Shown in pieces: positions 33,714-46,800 of a stretch of 64,000 bases of DNA. A program made the position numbers and the translations under genes. How positions within the stretch are numbered: position 1 is the stretch's first letter; each line of letters begins with the position of its first letter. Where the stretch lies: NCBI GenBank assembly GCA_020310875.1, contig CM035438.1, positions 91,892,212 to 91,956,211 of the forward strand, in the 5' to 3' direction. The notes under the pieces were generated by a model. That model did not search any database. It saw nothing but the letters and a program-made list of their open reading frames with translations, and was not told the DNA's origin. The DNA is from Ceratopteris richardii. Taxonomy: Eukaryota > Streptophyta > Polypodiopsida > Polypodiales > Pteridaceae.

Positions 33714-34598
33714 TTTGTACCTAAGTCATAGAGCCTTAGGGACTTGTGCTAACTGAGACTATACCTCAATCGCCCACAAGTACATATAGTGGTGGATTAA
33801 TACATGTTTAATTATCAATCCATGAATTTAGACATATCAAGTGTATGAAGACATGTGCACACATGATGGCAAATGAAGTGAAAGTGCTAACAAGGCATGT
33901 AACATGGGTTCATCTACCTTCCAAGTCATTTATCTCACTAGAAATGCACGTTGTGATACTTGTAATAGTAGTAAGCACAAATTAGGACTTTTCTCTCAGT
34001 GCGAATTTCGAATATTGTCAATAGTAGGTTCATTTTGAAGCTCTTGATGAGACGCATCTAATGGTCATATTTTTAGCCTAATTTGACAAACATGATTCCA
34101 ATTATGAGCAAAATAGTGAGTGGCAGGAAACACCAACTCTTACTCTACATCTCACCTAGCTCCACATATGCATTATAGCACCTTAAACATGAAGGGGATG
34201 GGTAGACAACACTCCTAAACACACATTTCAAGCATCGAAGACACATGCGAGCTCTTAGAGAATAAAATGCTCAGCAGCGAAGAAGAAAATTCGAAATTTT
34301 AGTTTGATCACTCTCAATGGCAAAAAGTCCTTCCAAGGAGTCATCAAGGGACTTATATACATGTGCCCTAAAAATGGTCCTTTCATGCAAGGGACTGGAA
34401 CTTTTATTGAAAAACACTAAATTCCTACTATTGTAGAAAACTAATGTTACAATGGTCATGGTTCTTGCATCTAGAGGACTCCTCTAGAGCACTTACATGG
34501 CTCTTGATAGAGTATCATGGAATTTTGAAGAAGACAAATTATGCCTAGATTTGAAAATTTTTGGGACCTGCTTTTATTTCCCTCATTCTTATGAAACA
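33714..34598 (-). repeat. 3' LTR of element III
   Basis: Direct repeat of 53090-53968, visibly diverged but alignable throughout. On the minus strand it starts TGTTTCATAAG after the polypurine tract and ends GGTACAAA where the other LTR has GGTACACA. Confidence 0.88.
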
Positions 34599-34611
34599 CT
34601 CTCCCCCTCGT
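34599..34611 (-). other. Polypurine tract of element III
   Basis: On the minus strand ACGAGGGGGAGAG directly precedes the LTR start. Confidence 0.8.
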
Positions 34612-35145
34612 TGTCTCTGTCATCCCTTGATAGGCTTTGCTTCTTGTCTCTAGCATTTAACATGTGGCAGATCTAGGCCTTGATTATCCTGATGGCATAT
34701 TTGTAGTTGTCCACTACCAACACTTGTGAAGGCCTTAAAGGTTCAGAGGTAGTGTATATTTCTTATTAATCGTTTGCCACCAGTGGTCAAAGAACTCCTG
34801 ATTGTGTTAATTTGGGTTACCACACACGCACCTAGTGGTTAAGGTGACTTATATTGAATCACCGTTCACTAGAGTTCTTTGCATTGTTGGAAGGACCTTG
34901 TTCAACTTCTTCTTCCACATTCTTTGAGCCCCGTTGTCTTCTTTTTGGCCTATTTATTTCTTTTCACTGCATGCACCCAATGACTAGAGTGACATCGATA
35001 TTGGTCACTCTTTGTTATGCTTTAGCCGTCAATTGTTGGAAGAAACTTATGCTTGATTTGACTTGTTGTTCATATTCTTAGAGCCCTATTTCTCATTGAA
35101 TCATGATGCATGCCGCTGAGGGGCTTGGGGTAGAGTTTGAGTCTT
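34612..35145 (-). other. Non-coding stretch between 3' ORF and polypurine tract, element III
   Basis: About 530 bases with no frame I can support. In element I the 3' ORF runs right up to the polypurine tract, so this piece is either extra 3' sequence or decayed coding DNA. Confidence 0.45.
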
Positions 35146-38100
35146 TTATTGAGCTATTTTGCATTTTGATTTTCGTCTTCTTCTTCTTTTACTAGGTTCT
35201 CCCTCCACATGTCCCTCCTCCTGAACCCTATCATCCCCAACAGGCTTTGATGGGTGACATGAGAACATTTGCACAACTATTTGCTCTCTTTGATTAAGCA
35301 GATTTGCTTCACGTATCATTATCTCCTTCCATTGTGTAGACTTTACCCCATCATGTGGTGGTTTTTTGTGATCTGCGAAAAAGCTTAATTCGTATGCAAC
35401 AAGTCGAGCATTTAAGTTGGAAGAAATTTTCATGAATATTTTCGAGTCCATTTCAAAAAATCCTACAAAGAATTCTTCTTCGAACATCTGCATGTATGGA
35501 CTTGGCAAAAACACTAGTCTAGAATAAATGTCCATTATGGTAAGGTGACAATAAACAAGTAAATATGTGGTGGGCTTGGCAATAATGGATAATTAAGCCA
35601 TTGGTTATTTATTGTGCCCTATCGTTGTGCCTCCCAAAATTGCATACATGGTCTTCTTCATGGTATAGGGCAAAAAGATGGATTTACCTGGATTAAATAT
35701 GGCAGATCCTCAAAAAAATTGTGCCTCTATATTGGATCAACTTTGTTGAATTCTTCTTGTGTGTATGAAAATGTGTCAGCCTTGAAGTTTAACCGCTGGT
35801 TTGGTTCTTTTTGTGTATTTCTTTTGATATAGTGTCTAGTTTCTTCTTTGAGTAACCCGTATGGGGTTACTCACCTTTACTATTGTATCTTCAAATTGTG
35901 TCGTATAGCTTCATCAACACTTTTTTACCTCCTCTTCAATATGTGTTGGTGAGTTGTTGATGGGGGGAGAAAGAGGGCATACCTCAGTCTCCCAGTAGCT
36001 GCTTGAGTGCTTGAAACTATTGGTGTCCCCATATTTTCATGCTTTTGGATCTGATCTTGTAGCCTTTTGATGAGAGCATTTTTCTCTTCTAATTGTTCTC
36101 TTGTTGCACTTAACTCCTTCATGATGTTCTTTTTATATTCAATGAGTGCATCCATTTGATCTGTGTCTTCATGATAGTGTTTCATGTACCTTGATTCCGC
36201 TGCTTTCGACTAATTCCTTAATTCATTTGTATCATGCATACACTTTCTTTCCCATTGCTCTCACAATTCTTGCTCCTGCTTGAGCTGTCCAGCAAACTTT
36301 GCAAGTTGTGCCTCGAGCTCCATTGTATCTCTTTGTGTGGCTTTTGATACCTTTATCGATTGATTGAGCACAATCAAAGTCATTAATTCTTTGTTTTTGT
36401 TTCTAAGCGTGTCTACCTCATCCATGTATATCTTGATTTGTGTTTGTAAAATTTTGCTCCAATTTATCAAGCATACCTTTTCAGCTTTACTTGTTTCGTA
36501 ATTTTGTTGATTTCTTTTGGTTGATCTTGCAATTTCCTTTTTTCTTCATTGATCCTATTGCAATTTTCCTATGCAACTTTAAGGTCATCCCTTTTCCTTG
36601 CTAAAGCCTGTTGAGATTGTAATACTTGTGCAGATAGCTCTTTGCTTAATATTTTGAAGAGATTTCTTTTGACTAGTTCTTGGTCGTAGTCCTTATCAGC
36701 TTCCATTAAATGTTGTTGTGTGTCCATGGTCGTTTGTATCTTTCGCTTCACCATAGGTTTGATTTGGGCCACATCCATGTTCAGCCATGTTTGTGGTATG
36801 ATTGGTTCTTCACCTCTTTATGCATCTTTCCCTTTGTCAATATGTAATGTTTCACTAAATGGTTGTTGGATGTGAAGGTGAGCCTATTGTTCATCTTTGT
36901 GTGTTGTGTTTGGCTTCGATGAGCTGCCTTGAAATGTCACATCCATAGGTGATAGTTCTGCCACCATTCTGATGGGTGCTATCAGTTCCTTTTCAAGGAA
37001 TTCTTCTTCTTGTGGCTTTTCCTTGGGGTGCTTGATTGCTTCCTCATCATCTAGGTTAGTTTGTGTAAATTCAAGCTTCATTTCTTCATTCATTTGAATA
37101 GTCTACACACATTCATCTTGTTGGCTATTCACTGGTTCTTGTTCTAGTCGACTAGATCTTTCTTCGTTTTGCTTTTTGCTTGCTACGTCCTATTGTTCTT
37201 CTTAGGATCAGATGACGAGCTTGAATAAATTAATCCCAATTCTCTATATCTATGGAATTTTGTTAACCTTTTTCGAGTTGATGATGATATGCCGCACTTG
37301 TTTGATGGTAGTGATGAACTTGTACTGATAAATTGACTTGTCCTTTCATATACCCATGAGTTTGTACCAAGGCTTCTTGTAATTGAGCCTCAGTAATTGG
37401 TGTCGACTTTTCTAATTGTGTTCTTAGAAGTACATGTATCCTCTTCAAAGTTGGAGTTGTTTCCTCTTTAAGTGCTTCCCACAATCGTTTTGCTCCTTGC
37501 ATTAAAGGTTTTGAGCTTGTCCCCGCTTCTTCTATAATGATCACACTCTTCTTCTTTTTAGGGAGAGTCGTGGTATTTTGCATATTTGGCCATTTCTACG
37601 GCTGAAGGAAGCTCTCTGAGATGTTCTTGGATCTTCATAGCATGATATGTAAGCATTGTCAATGCCACACTTCCATTGAGAAATTTTTTGTGACCCCACT
37701 ATTTCTTGGCTTCGAATAAGCACTCTTGAACATATAGCGTTAGATGTATCTGGTTGCCCACTTGCTTGATTGCATGAGATAAGAGCTAAACTACTATTTT
37801 GCAATGTTGTGTACTGATGTATATTCAAAAAACAAAAATATTGGTGCACTAAATGAACCACTTCCTCAATGGCGACTCTATTGATGTCCAAAAATGTTCT
37901 CTTTTTTGCTTCATGGCTTTCTTCTTTAAGACCTATGACACCATCTTTAGTCCAGTCGAATGGTTGTTTAATCAATTTGTGTGTGAATTTAATTGTAATC
38001 CAATTCCCTTGTAAATCTAGTACTGTTGCTTCTGGTATTGAGGGCATATCCAAGGCCAAATGTAGAGTGTTCAAAACTTGAGTGCATCTTTCAAAGTCCA

Positions 38101-38368
38101 GCTTGCAAATCGATAATGCAAAATATTTGTCGATGCCTGCCTTTTTCAAGACGTCCAAAGTTGATGGAATTGCATGGAGTATTTGAAAATCCTACGACAT
38201 TACATGGAATTGATGACCCCTATCCATGATCTTTATGGTGACTAAAAATAGATGCTCTCCAGTTGGTTGATATTCATGGAAAAAATGTTTGTTTGCCTTA
38301 GTTATGCTTTTTATTGGAAATTCGAAGGTTTCTTCTTGCACTGTTGCTTCAGAGTCCTCAGAAGCCAT
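35146..38368 (-). pseudogene. 3' ORF of element III (broken)
   Basis: ATG at 38368 (MASEDSEATV) is in frame with the main block after one stop. The N-terminal domain follows the same pattern as in I and II: HVMS-x-DFQIL, LKKAGIDKYFAL, LDFERCTQVL, then VVHLVHQYFCF where the others have MQHFAFP. Downstream pieces at 37583-37263, 37093-36884, 36778-36569, 36470-36261 and 36185-35925 are Gln/Glu/Lys-rich and coiled-coil-like. The C-terminal piece (35535-35146; FEEEFFVGFFEMDSKIF) matches FEEMFITGF of element I and ends in a run of Arg and Lys. It lacks the long Pro-rich block seen in the other two copies. Confidence 0.65.
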
Positions 38369-39028
38369 CTACACTTGCAATGCAATTGAGAATTAGTCTC
38401 AAGCACGAAAAATTGCTTCCACTCTAGTCACGTGCAGTGACTCTACATTTCTCGTGAACAGGATTCCCCCTCACTAGTTTGAATAGAGCATGACACCTGA
38501 CCTTCTTTTTTTCAATTTCTTATTTTCATGGCTGAAAGAAAACATAAAGATTATTTTATAGCTGAAGCAATTATTGATGTACATCAGTTTTATTTGGGCT
38601 ATTATGGTACAAGCTAAGACCTATTCCTGTATAGGAAATGTGCACCAATATGTTTGTTGAAAAAGCTATGTGTTGAATGCATGGTCTTGTATGATGGCCC
38701 TATATTGTATACTTGGAATGCATTTAACTTAGAATGAGTGCAGGACGGATTCACATGGTTGCTCTGGCTCACTCCTTGTTGCTCCTTTGGTCTCCACTTC
38801 AATGTCGTAGTCTGTTTTCTTCATGTACTATTCTGTTGTGTTGACGTAGATGAATTCTTTAATGCAATCCTCCATACACATTTGTGCTTGTTTTGAAGTT
38901 TTTGCTCTTTAGTAATTTGTTGTTGGACTCTCTTTTCGTTGGATATCTTGTTGAAGTTGTGGGTATACCACTATGTCACTTCATCTAACTTTTGGATGTT
39001 TGGCTTGTTCCTTGACTTGTTTTGGAAT
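38369..39028 (-). other. Spacer between PR2 tail and 3' ORF, element III
   Basis: About 660 bases, longer than the 200-230 bases in I and II, without a supported coding region. AAGTGTAG directly before the ATG could act as a splice acceptor. Confidence 0.45.
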
Positions 39029-39907
39029 CTAGATGAATTGTTCTGATTGTTGAACTTCCATCAGTCTCTTCGAAATCCATACTTGTAAAATCCTAGATTC
39101 TTGCTTTAATTGCAAACCTTTGTGATCTTTTGGTGTCGTTGAATGTTGACATGTATATGCCTTTCTTTGCCATCCATAATGTTTCAATTGATATTTCCTA
39201 ATCCATTCTTGCCTCCTGATTGGGTGTTGTTGTGTCCTTGTGATTGATAAGATCACTGGTTTCCTCATTTTCTTGTTAATTTCTATAAGCGGACTATCCT
39301 CACTTGAGCGCTCATGCTTGCCCTCTTGGAAAGGATTGGGAGGTTGATCATGCAGCTTAGGAGAAGATGTAGGTGAATTTGAAGTAGAACAATCATTGTA
39401 AAAGGTTTTCACTGGAATTTCATGCATTGGTTCTTCTAGACTCATGATTCTAAGTGTCGTATTTCCCAATATTTTCAAAGGTTTTTCATCTAGAAGATTA
39501 AAGACTTCCTTATGGTCTATTTTAGCCGATATGTATCCTTTGGCGAGGTGGATATTGATTTCATATTCAAGGATCCAATCTTGGCCTAGGACCGATTCGT
39601 CTAGAAGGTCTCTATCCTTGCAAACTAAGAATCTTTGATTCATAGTAGTGTTTTCAAGATGCAGGAACACTGAAATCTCTCCTTAACACTCAATGGTGTT
39701 TCCTCTTCCTATCATCTATGCTTTCGTTGGATTAATTTTTGCCTTAAGTTCCTTTGTTGTCGAGGTTCTTATGCAACTCAATGCAGCTCCTGTGTCAATC
39801 AATGAGTCTACTAATTGGTAGTCATCTGTTCCAATGCTTAGGTTCAAATATGGTCTCTTGATAAGGTTACCTAGCACGTTTGTTTTGTCCGCTCGATAGT
39901 TTGCCAT
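39029..39907 (-). pseudogene. Second protease-like domain (PR2) and tail, element III
   Basis: The first half (39907-39716) contains RPYLNLSIG and the catalytic loop SLIDTGAALSCI, an intact D-T-G. The second half (39670-39029) has FLVCKDRDLLDESVLGQDWILEY. The gap between is a frameshift with a stop. The tail has degenerate Trp-Lys motifs (EWIRKYQ, GWQRKAY, VWISKRL) like the WVPK tail of the other copies. PR2 keeps its catalytic motif here while protease 1 of this element has lost its own. Confidence 0.75.
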
Positions 39908-39988
39908 GGGAATAGGTTCTTCTCCTTGTAGATATCTTTCATCCCATTATTGTGTCCACTCTTTTTGTTTTCTTATGCATTCTAGTGC

Positions 39989-41753
39989 TTATATTTGGGC
40001 TTCTTCCCTTATTCTTTCTTCTTCTCTTTTTCTATTCTCTACTCCTAAGAGTCTTCCTAACATCTTTTCAGTCAATGGTTCCATATACCTCTTGACTCTG
40101 CAACCATTTATGTAATTATTTAATATGTCTCCATCGAGGGTAGTTGAGTTAATCAATTCACTAATTGAAATTAGATTTATCAATAGTGATCCATACCCTC
40201 GTTGTCGCAGTTTATTTGCGTGTTGTTTCAATGTATACACTAGCACTAGGTCTCCTTCTTTCAATCCCTTATCTTTAACATGAGCATCGTAATAGGCTTT
40301 TTGTCTCTTTTTTGTAGCATAAATACCTGCTACTTCTTGTAACCTCGTCTCATGCAACTTCTCAGTTTGATCTAATTGTGTGGACAATTCATGTCCCATC
40401 CATTCATATTGTTGGGCAACTCTCAAAGTCGGAACTAAGAAGTCAATTGGTAGTATTGTGTTCTGTCCATAGACTAAGTTGAATGGAGTAGTTCCAATAG
40501 CGGTGTTATATGCTACGCAGAAGGCCCATATTGCATGGTGCAATTGTTTATCCCAATCCGACCTTCCATTGTTAACTATCTTAGTTAAGACTGTGCATAG
40601 CACCTTATTGGAACTTTTAGCTTATTCAGTGGCTTGAGGATGATATGGAGCTTGATTTCTTATGAATTACTAGAAATTCATTCATAAGAGACTCAATGAC
40701 CTCATTGATGAAGTGTTTTCCCTTGTCACTAACGATTTCGATTGGGATTCCAACGCGATTGAATATATTTTCGAACAAGAATTCGGCCATGGTTTGGGCA
40801 TCATTTTTTCTAGTTGCTTTGGCCTCTACCCATTTTGCCAGATAATTCGTGGCTACAATAATGTATTCAACATGAGACCCTTTCTTTGGGGGATATATTG
40901 CTCCTATGAAATCAATACCACATTTCCAAAATGCTTTGGCACTAATCATTGGCCGAAGGGGCACGTCATCTCATTGTATGGGATACTTTGTTCCTTGACA
41001 TATTTCACAACTTCGTACGTAAGTTTCAGCACCCATATGTAAGGTTGGCTACCATAATCTAGCAAAGAGAATCATTTTGACAGTCTTGTCGACTGAAAAA
41101 TGTCCTCCAGATATGCCTGCATGAGCCATTTCTAAGATTGGTAAGTATTCTCCTTCATGTACACATAATCATAATTGATTATTCCTCCCTCTTTTGAAGA
41201 GTTATCTTCCTATGATGACATGGTCCTTGCTCTGTTCTTCTAGAGCTCTCCTTCTGGCTAGGCTTGCTCCCTTCGAGTAAGTTTGTGATCTCAAAAAATT
41301 AACTAACCCTTTGCTCCATTCGGGGGCTATGGTGGAGTAACATAAAGAGGAAAATTCATCAGGTGGATTTTCCTTACATTCTTGGCAATCAATGATGTGT
41401 TCATGTACGTCCTTTTGCATATCTGGCCAATACACACCTAATCTTTTCAAATCTCTGGTTGTTCCATGAACACCCTTGTGCCTTCTCCACTTGTTCACAT
41501 GGGCTTGTTCAAGTAAGCTCTTACACTCCTCATCTTCTACACACCTTAGCAAGACTCCATTAGAATCTTTAAAATACAAACTGCCAGCAACAATATGTAG
41601 GTTTTGTGATTGCATGAATTCCTTCTTGTTGTTCTTGTTGATCCTATGATGTGGTCCATGTGTGAGTATTGTGATAAATTTTTCTACCCATTTTGGACAT
41701 ACCTCCAAATTGAACAGGTGTGTATCAGATAGATCATCTCCTACTCCTATCAA
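39989..41753 (-). pseudogene. pol: Integrase of element III with duplicated H2C2 modules
   Basis: First module: AHVNKWRRH, LGVYWPDMQKDV, CQEC (about 41520-41385). Second module: AHAGISGGH, LWYPTLHM, CEIC (about 41135-40990), broken by stops. Core: GIDFIGAIYPP (about 40925) and VSDKGKHF (about 40740) carry two Asp. In the frame after the shift near 40650, the position of the catalytic Glu (QAES in I and II) reads AKS, so it is predicted to be inactive. The C-terminal part (40603-39989) is long and intact: LVLVYTLKQH, INGCRVKRYMEPL. Confidence 0.88.
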
Positions 41754-41789
41754 TGTTTCTCCTGTCGGGCTTAGCAGTTATGGCGTACA

Positions 41790-42812
41790 TGTGGATGAAT
41801 CATCGATAATATCCACAATGTCCCATAAAGGCTTGTACTTCTTTGGCATTCTTGGGTCTGGGTAACTCCAAAATTACTTTCATCTTACTTCATATGTCAA
41901 GATGCCATTTTTTGATATAATGTGTCCCAAAATCTTACCTTGTCTTACCATAAAAACACATTTTTTGGGATTTAAACACACTCTGTACTGTCTACATTTC
42001 TCAAATATCTTTCTTAACTTGGGGATATGTTTGATTTGTTAAGTAGAGTATGTGCATAGATCATCTACATAGACTTCCATGTTTCTCCTCAGAAATTCTT
42101 AGAACATGACACATCACCCTAAAGGCATATACTCCCCATTCAATAGCAAATGCAGTTTTGTGTTAGTCTTCAATAGCAATTGCTACCTTGTTGTAACCAA
42201 AGAATCCATCAAGAAAGTTGTAGAATTCCTTGCCTAATACTCTTTCCAGAAGGTGGTCTATTATGGGTCATGGGTAACTATCCCGAATCATTGTGGCATT
42301 AACCTTCTTCAAATTAATACACACCCTAAGTTTCCCCTTAGGCACTACCACCAATGGTGATACCCATTCCATATGTTCAATCTCATAGATAAATCCAGCT
42401 GCTAATAGTTTGTCAATATCTTCCTTGATTTTTGCTGAATAGACATCATTATAAGTGTAAGGCCTTTGTTTAGAGGGCTTTGCATTTGGGGTCATAGGGA
42501 TTTGATAACAGATGGAAGGATCCACTCCTTTAAGGTCTTTGTATGTCCATGCGAACACATCTCTATATTCCCAAATCAACTCTATTAATTCTTGCTCCTC
42601 TTCCGTGGGTACATCCTTTCCTATGTGCATCTCTCTTCTTCTCCTTCCAAGGTTACTATAACCTTCTTAGTTTTTCCTTTGTTGTCATATGCTTCTCCTT
42701 CTTGAGCTTCTCTCTTTGGCATTTGAATAACTATTTTTCTTTCCTCTACCTCATATTGCTTAAAATGTTCTAGCACTTCAAATTGGTAAAGATTTGATCT
42801 TCGTAAACTCAA
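41790..42812 (-). pseudogene. pol: RT of element III; RNase H deleted
   Basis: The pre-RT motif YEVEERKIVIQMPKREA starts near 42790. RT runs through WVSPLVVVPKGKLRVCINLKK, where VPKKNGK is reduced to VPKGK, and RDSYP, then decays through frameshifts; YVDD becomes a broken M-I-Y stretch near 42060. At about 41800 the sequence jumps from GYYRRFIHMYAITAKP to the segment after RNase H (IGVGDDLSDTHLFNL). In element I about 480 bases holding RNase H separate these points. This copy cannot complete reverse transcription on its own. Confidence 0.85.
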
Positions 42813-43242
42813 ACTTCCTCCTCCTTATGTTTCTCTTGATATATTTTTATGACTAATACTCTAGGTTCTTTTTTTTCTTCTTCATGAGTCTCTTTCAAGT
42901 TTTGCTCTTTTGAATCAAATTGAGGCTCCATTCCATGCTTTCATAGTCCTCTCTCCATTCTTTCTCTAATAGTTCTCTAGCTTCCACATCTTGGAGAATT
43001 ACCATGTATAGGCTTATATCATACCCTTCTTCATCTATGCATTCATTCATCATCAGAACTTCCTCATTTATGCAAACATCTAATTTGCTAATATTTCATT
43101 TTGAACATTTCATCTGGAAATATTTGTGGTATGTATGTTGGGTCTTCTATCGGCCTATAGTTTTCATGCCCTACTAGCCACAATTGTGCCTTTTTTTCTT
43201 CTCGTTTGGCTTCCTTACATATCCATAGTTGGACATCTTCAT
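42813..43242 (-). pseudogene. Acidic linker of element III (decayed)
   Basis: Linker between protease 1 and RT. IFPDEMF near 43110 matches FPDEAFEPHG of element IV, but several frameshifts and stops leave no long frame. Glu/Lys-rich as in the other copies. Confidence 0.6.
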
Positions 43243-43824
43243 TCATCCAGGATTGATCATTTGCAATGAATGGAAACCATCTTTCTCTCTATGGATAGGA
43301 ATCCACTGCAAAGGAGGTACGTCTCTATATGCAAAGGTATGCATATTTATTTTTGTGGTGGTGCCCTGATGTTGGAGGTACAAAGCATCTCTTCCCCAAT
43401 CTTGTACTACTCTTAATTGTCTCATAAAAGGTCATCCTAAAATCATTTCATAATTTCTTGCTTTTCCAAACTGACATATAGGTAGGGTATGCTCAAATTC
43501 CGCTATGCACATAGTCAGCATTATCTTTTCTAAGATTCCTAAAGGTCTTTCAACATGGCCATCTGCTAATTGCAGTTTCATTCGTGAGGGTTGTAGGGTT
43601 GGCTTACCCCATTTCTCCCATATCTCTTTAGTGGCTATTTCTACCCCCGCTCCTATGGCTAAAATTGCTTTGGTCATGTATCCATTGAATGTGATGAGAA
43701 GATAGGTGTTTCCTTCATCTCCCTCACTAAACTCTCCCACATTGTAGGTGGGGCCTCTTCTTCTTTCTTCTCCTTGGGTTGCTCTTCCACTTCTATCTTT
43801 AATTGTTTGGGCAAGTGTTTCCAC
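43243..43824 (-). pseudogene. Protease 1 of element III, catalytic motif lost
   Basis: EGDEGNTYLLITFNGYMTKAIL is followed by AIGAG where elements I and II have DSG, so the catalytic Asp is gone. The rest of the domain is well kept (KLQLADGHVERPLGIL, EMILG, MRQLRVVQDWG). A stop separates ILG from the MRQL piece (43425-43243). Confidence 0.82.
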
Positions 43825-46800
43825 AGTTGGGGTTTAATATGCAGTAACTCTTCTATAGTTAAAGAAAATTGGACTTTTGTTTTCTTGAGTTCTGATAAGG
43901 TGTGAGATGCTTCATTATGCAACTTTCTTTCTCTATACCTCATTGTAGGAGCATGAAAGAACTCTGACCTCCTCTCATATTCCCCCATGTAATCGAGAAG
44001 TGTGGACATACTATTTATTTCTGCTCTATTTTGATCCAAGTTTGATATTTCTTCGTATATCTCCTTAGTTTCCACTACAGGTAGATTCCCAATGGTGTCT
44101 AGCTCTTCAAACGGGGTGGTGCATTCCCACTTTTCTTCCATCAATCTTCTTGAACTTTGGCCCAAAGGTCACCAAGCTAGGTAGCTTCTATTTCCAAGAT
44201 TACCGAATCTTGTTCCTTCTCTTTAATGTTGGTGTTTTCCTTTCTCTCATCATCTTGCTGCTTTTGTTGTGTTCTTGATCGGAAGCATCTAAACATTCTT
44301 GGAATTGGTTTTCTGGTATCCTAGTCTTGGGAAGGGCTGAGGTAGAATTCTCAAGTGTGGCTTGCACAATTTCAATCATTTTTTTGCATATTTCCAATCT
44401 CTTCTTGTCCAAATCTCCTCTAGGATAACTTCTTTTGTGTTGTTCTATGCTAGGCCCTGTCTCTATCCTAGATTGATAGGCCTTCAACCACATGTTCAAG
44501 TCTTCATGCATGGGATCCACTAGAATTGATCCTGCCAAAACTTTCTCTGACTCTTTGGTTACCATGTGAGCCTTCTCAGGTGTCTTCTGATTTTCATCTC
44601 TCTTAGTTTCTTCTAAAGTTGTCTCCCTTTCTTCACTCTTTCTTTAGTCCATTTGTTTTTAAGTTTTTCGTGCCTTGACTTCCATCTCTGAGTCTTTTTA
44701 CTTTTAGAGGCATCCTTTGGTTCCTCTGAGTCCTTGACCCTCAACTTTAGGTTCTTGTTCCTTTCCAGCATTTGGGTGGTACAATACTCCTTTTTCTAAA
44801 TTCTCTTTGGATTTGGCTTGGGTGATTTCCTTTAGTGGCACAGTGTATTCTTTATCACTCCCTCATGATTCAATAACTTCGATCACATTGATTTGTGTAG
44901 TAGGGGAGACCTTATTGGGGTTCTTAGGGCAATCTCAAAACAAATGCTCTTTTCCACATTCATTGCAAAAGCTTTCCCACACATGGCGGGGTCGTGGGTA
45001 ATAGGGTAATGTGCATTTCCTAATGAAATGATCTCCTCCACATCTATAGCATGGTCCCCTTAGTGTAGGTGGTCTAGTTGCAGGTCTAACAAGAATTGGG
45101 GCTCTAGGCCGTGTACATAAGACTCACATATTTTGGTCCATAAGAGTTGGCATATCCCTCATATACATTGTAATGTTGTCAATAGGTTTGATCATATTCA
45201 AGACTTGTGTCATAGGGATAGTATTCCCCAAGTGTCTAATCAAATCCTTGGATCAATTTTTTTGTGTTGGTCAAAGGTGTGGGTGGCACTATGGCTCTTT
45301 CTAGGTTTTCTTATGATTGGGTGTACTTTACCAGTACTACATTTTGTGGATGTGGTGGTTGTTGTCCTAACATGGGTTGTGGTTGGCCATATTCGCCATA
45401 TTCGTATGTTCTCTATGCTACTAGTGGTCCTAGGTATGGATTATATCTTGGGGCCTCCCTGCCTTGATCCCTAGGAGGATATTCATATGGTCTATGTTGG
45501 GGTGGTGTAGAAGTTCTAGTTTGTCTATTAAGGGGACAATTCTCAGTGTTATGGTTGGTGTACTTCTACTCAATGTGGCAGTACATATTAGGTCCTTGGG
45601 TTGTTTTCTTGTTGTATGGATAGGGTTGTGGTGGCCCCAAGCCTCCTCTTGCACAAATATGGGATGGATGATCCCCACCACAATGCATGCATCTTGTTAA
45701 CATTGGCACCCTCATAAGGGCATTCTGGTAATTTCTCGATCCTTGAACTCCTAGCTTCTTAGCCACTAAGTCTGCCAATTCTTTGACATTGCTCGTGCTA
45801 GAGGTAGCACTGCTCCTTGTGTCCTCTGATTTAGTGGAATTCTATGGGGTCTTTAGATCGTCTGCTAGGTTGTCTTCCACATCTATGCATTCTTGCAAAC
45901 ATTCACTCAATGTCTATAATCGCTTCACATATACCAAAGTCCTTATTGTTCCATTAGTTAGACCATCTAAGAACAAAGATATCATTTTCTATTGAGAGGA
46001 TCTCTTCGTCATAGGGTATCTATCTGCATATTGATTGAACCGTCTGGCTGCATTCTTTACCGTTTCATTAGGGGTCTATTTAAAACTATGGATCAATGAA
46101 GAAGAGTTATGTTTGATTCCCCTTTTGGTAAATTCTCTGATAATTTCCTAAAATAATTGTTCAATATTCACAAAACAATTGGGGTCTAGAGGCTGGAACC
46201 AAGTCAAAATCATTCCCGTAATGGTTAACCCAAAAGATTCATATTGGACAAAGAAATCATCTACCTATTCTGTACATAGTACTTGTTTGAATCCCGCAAT
46301 GTGGTCATAAGGTTCCCCTAAACTTTCATAATGGTTTCTCATACACTTAGCCACTTGGATTGGTCTTAGCCTTCTACCTGGCTCTGGGGGTCAAATAATG
46401 ATGGGGACAGCAGGTTGCATGGGGTGTACTCCTAGTCCAACACCTGTTGTGGTCTTACTAGAAAAGTGTTCTATTCATATTTCTGGTTCTTGGATTAGTT
46501 TCATTGTTGGGGTTGAGCCCTAGCATGGAAAATTGTATGTGAGGCTTGATAGGGACACTTCATTGACGGGTTTGTCCAAATGCTAAGTTTTCAGTACCTT
46601 ATTGTGTTCCAAAGGGGTTTTGTGAAGTAGCCGCCTGCTCTCAAGGAGGGAATACAAGCAACATACCTTAGCCTTGACCTATCCAAATCATCCACTTGCC
46701 AATATCTTCTCTGATTTCAATCAAGGTAGGTAACTCTAGATGAATCCTCAGGGTCTCTCAATTCATAGATAGTGGCTGGGTTGATTCCTTCTCCTTGTAT

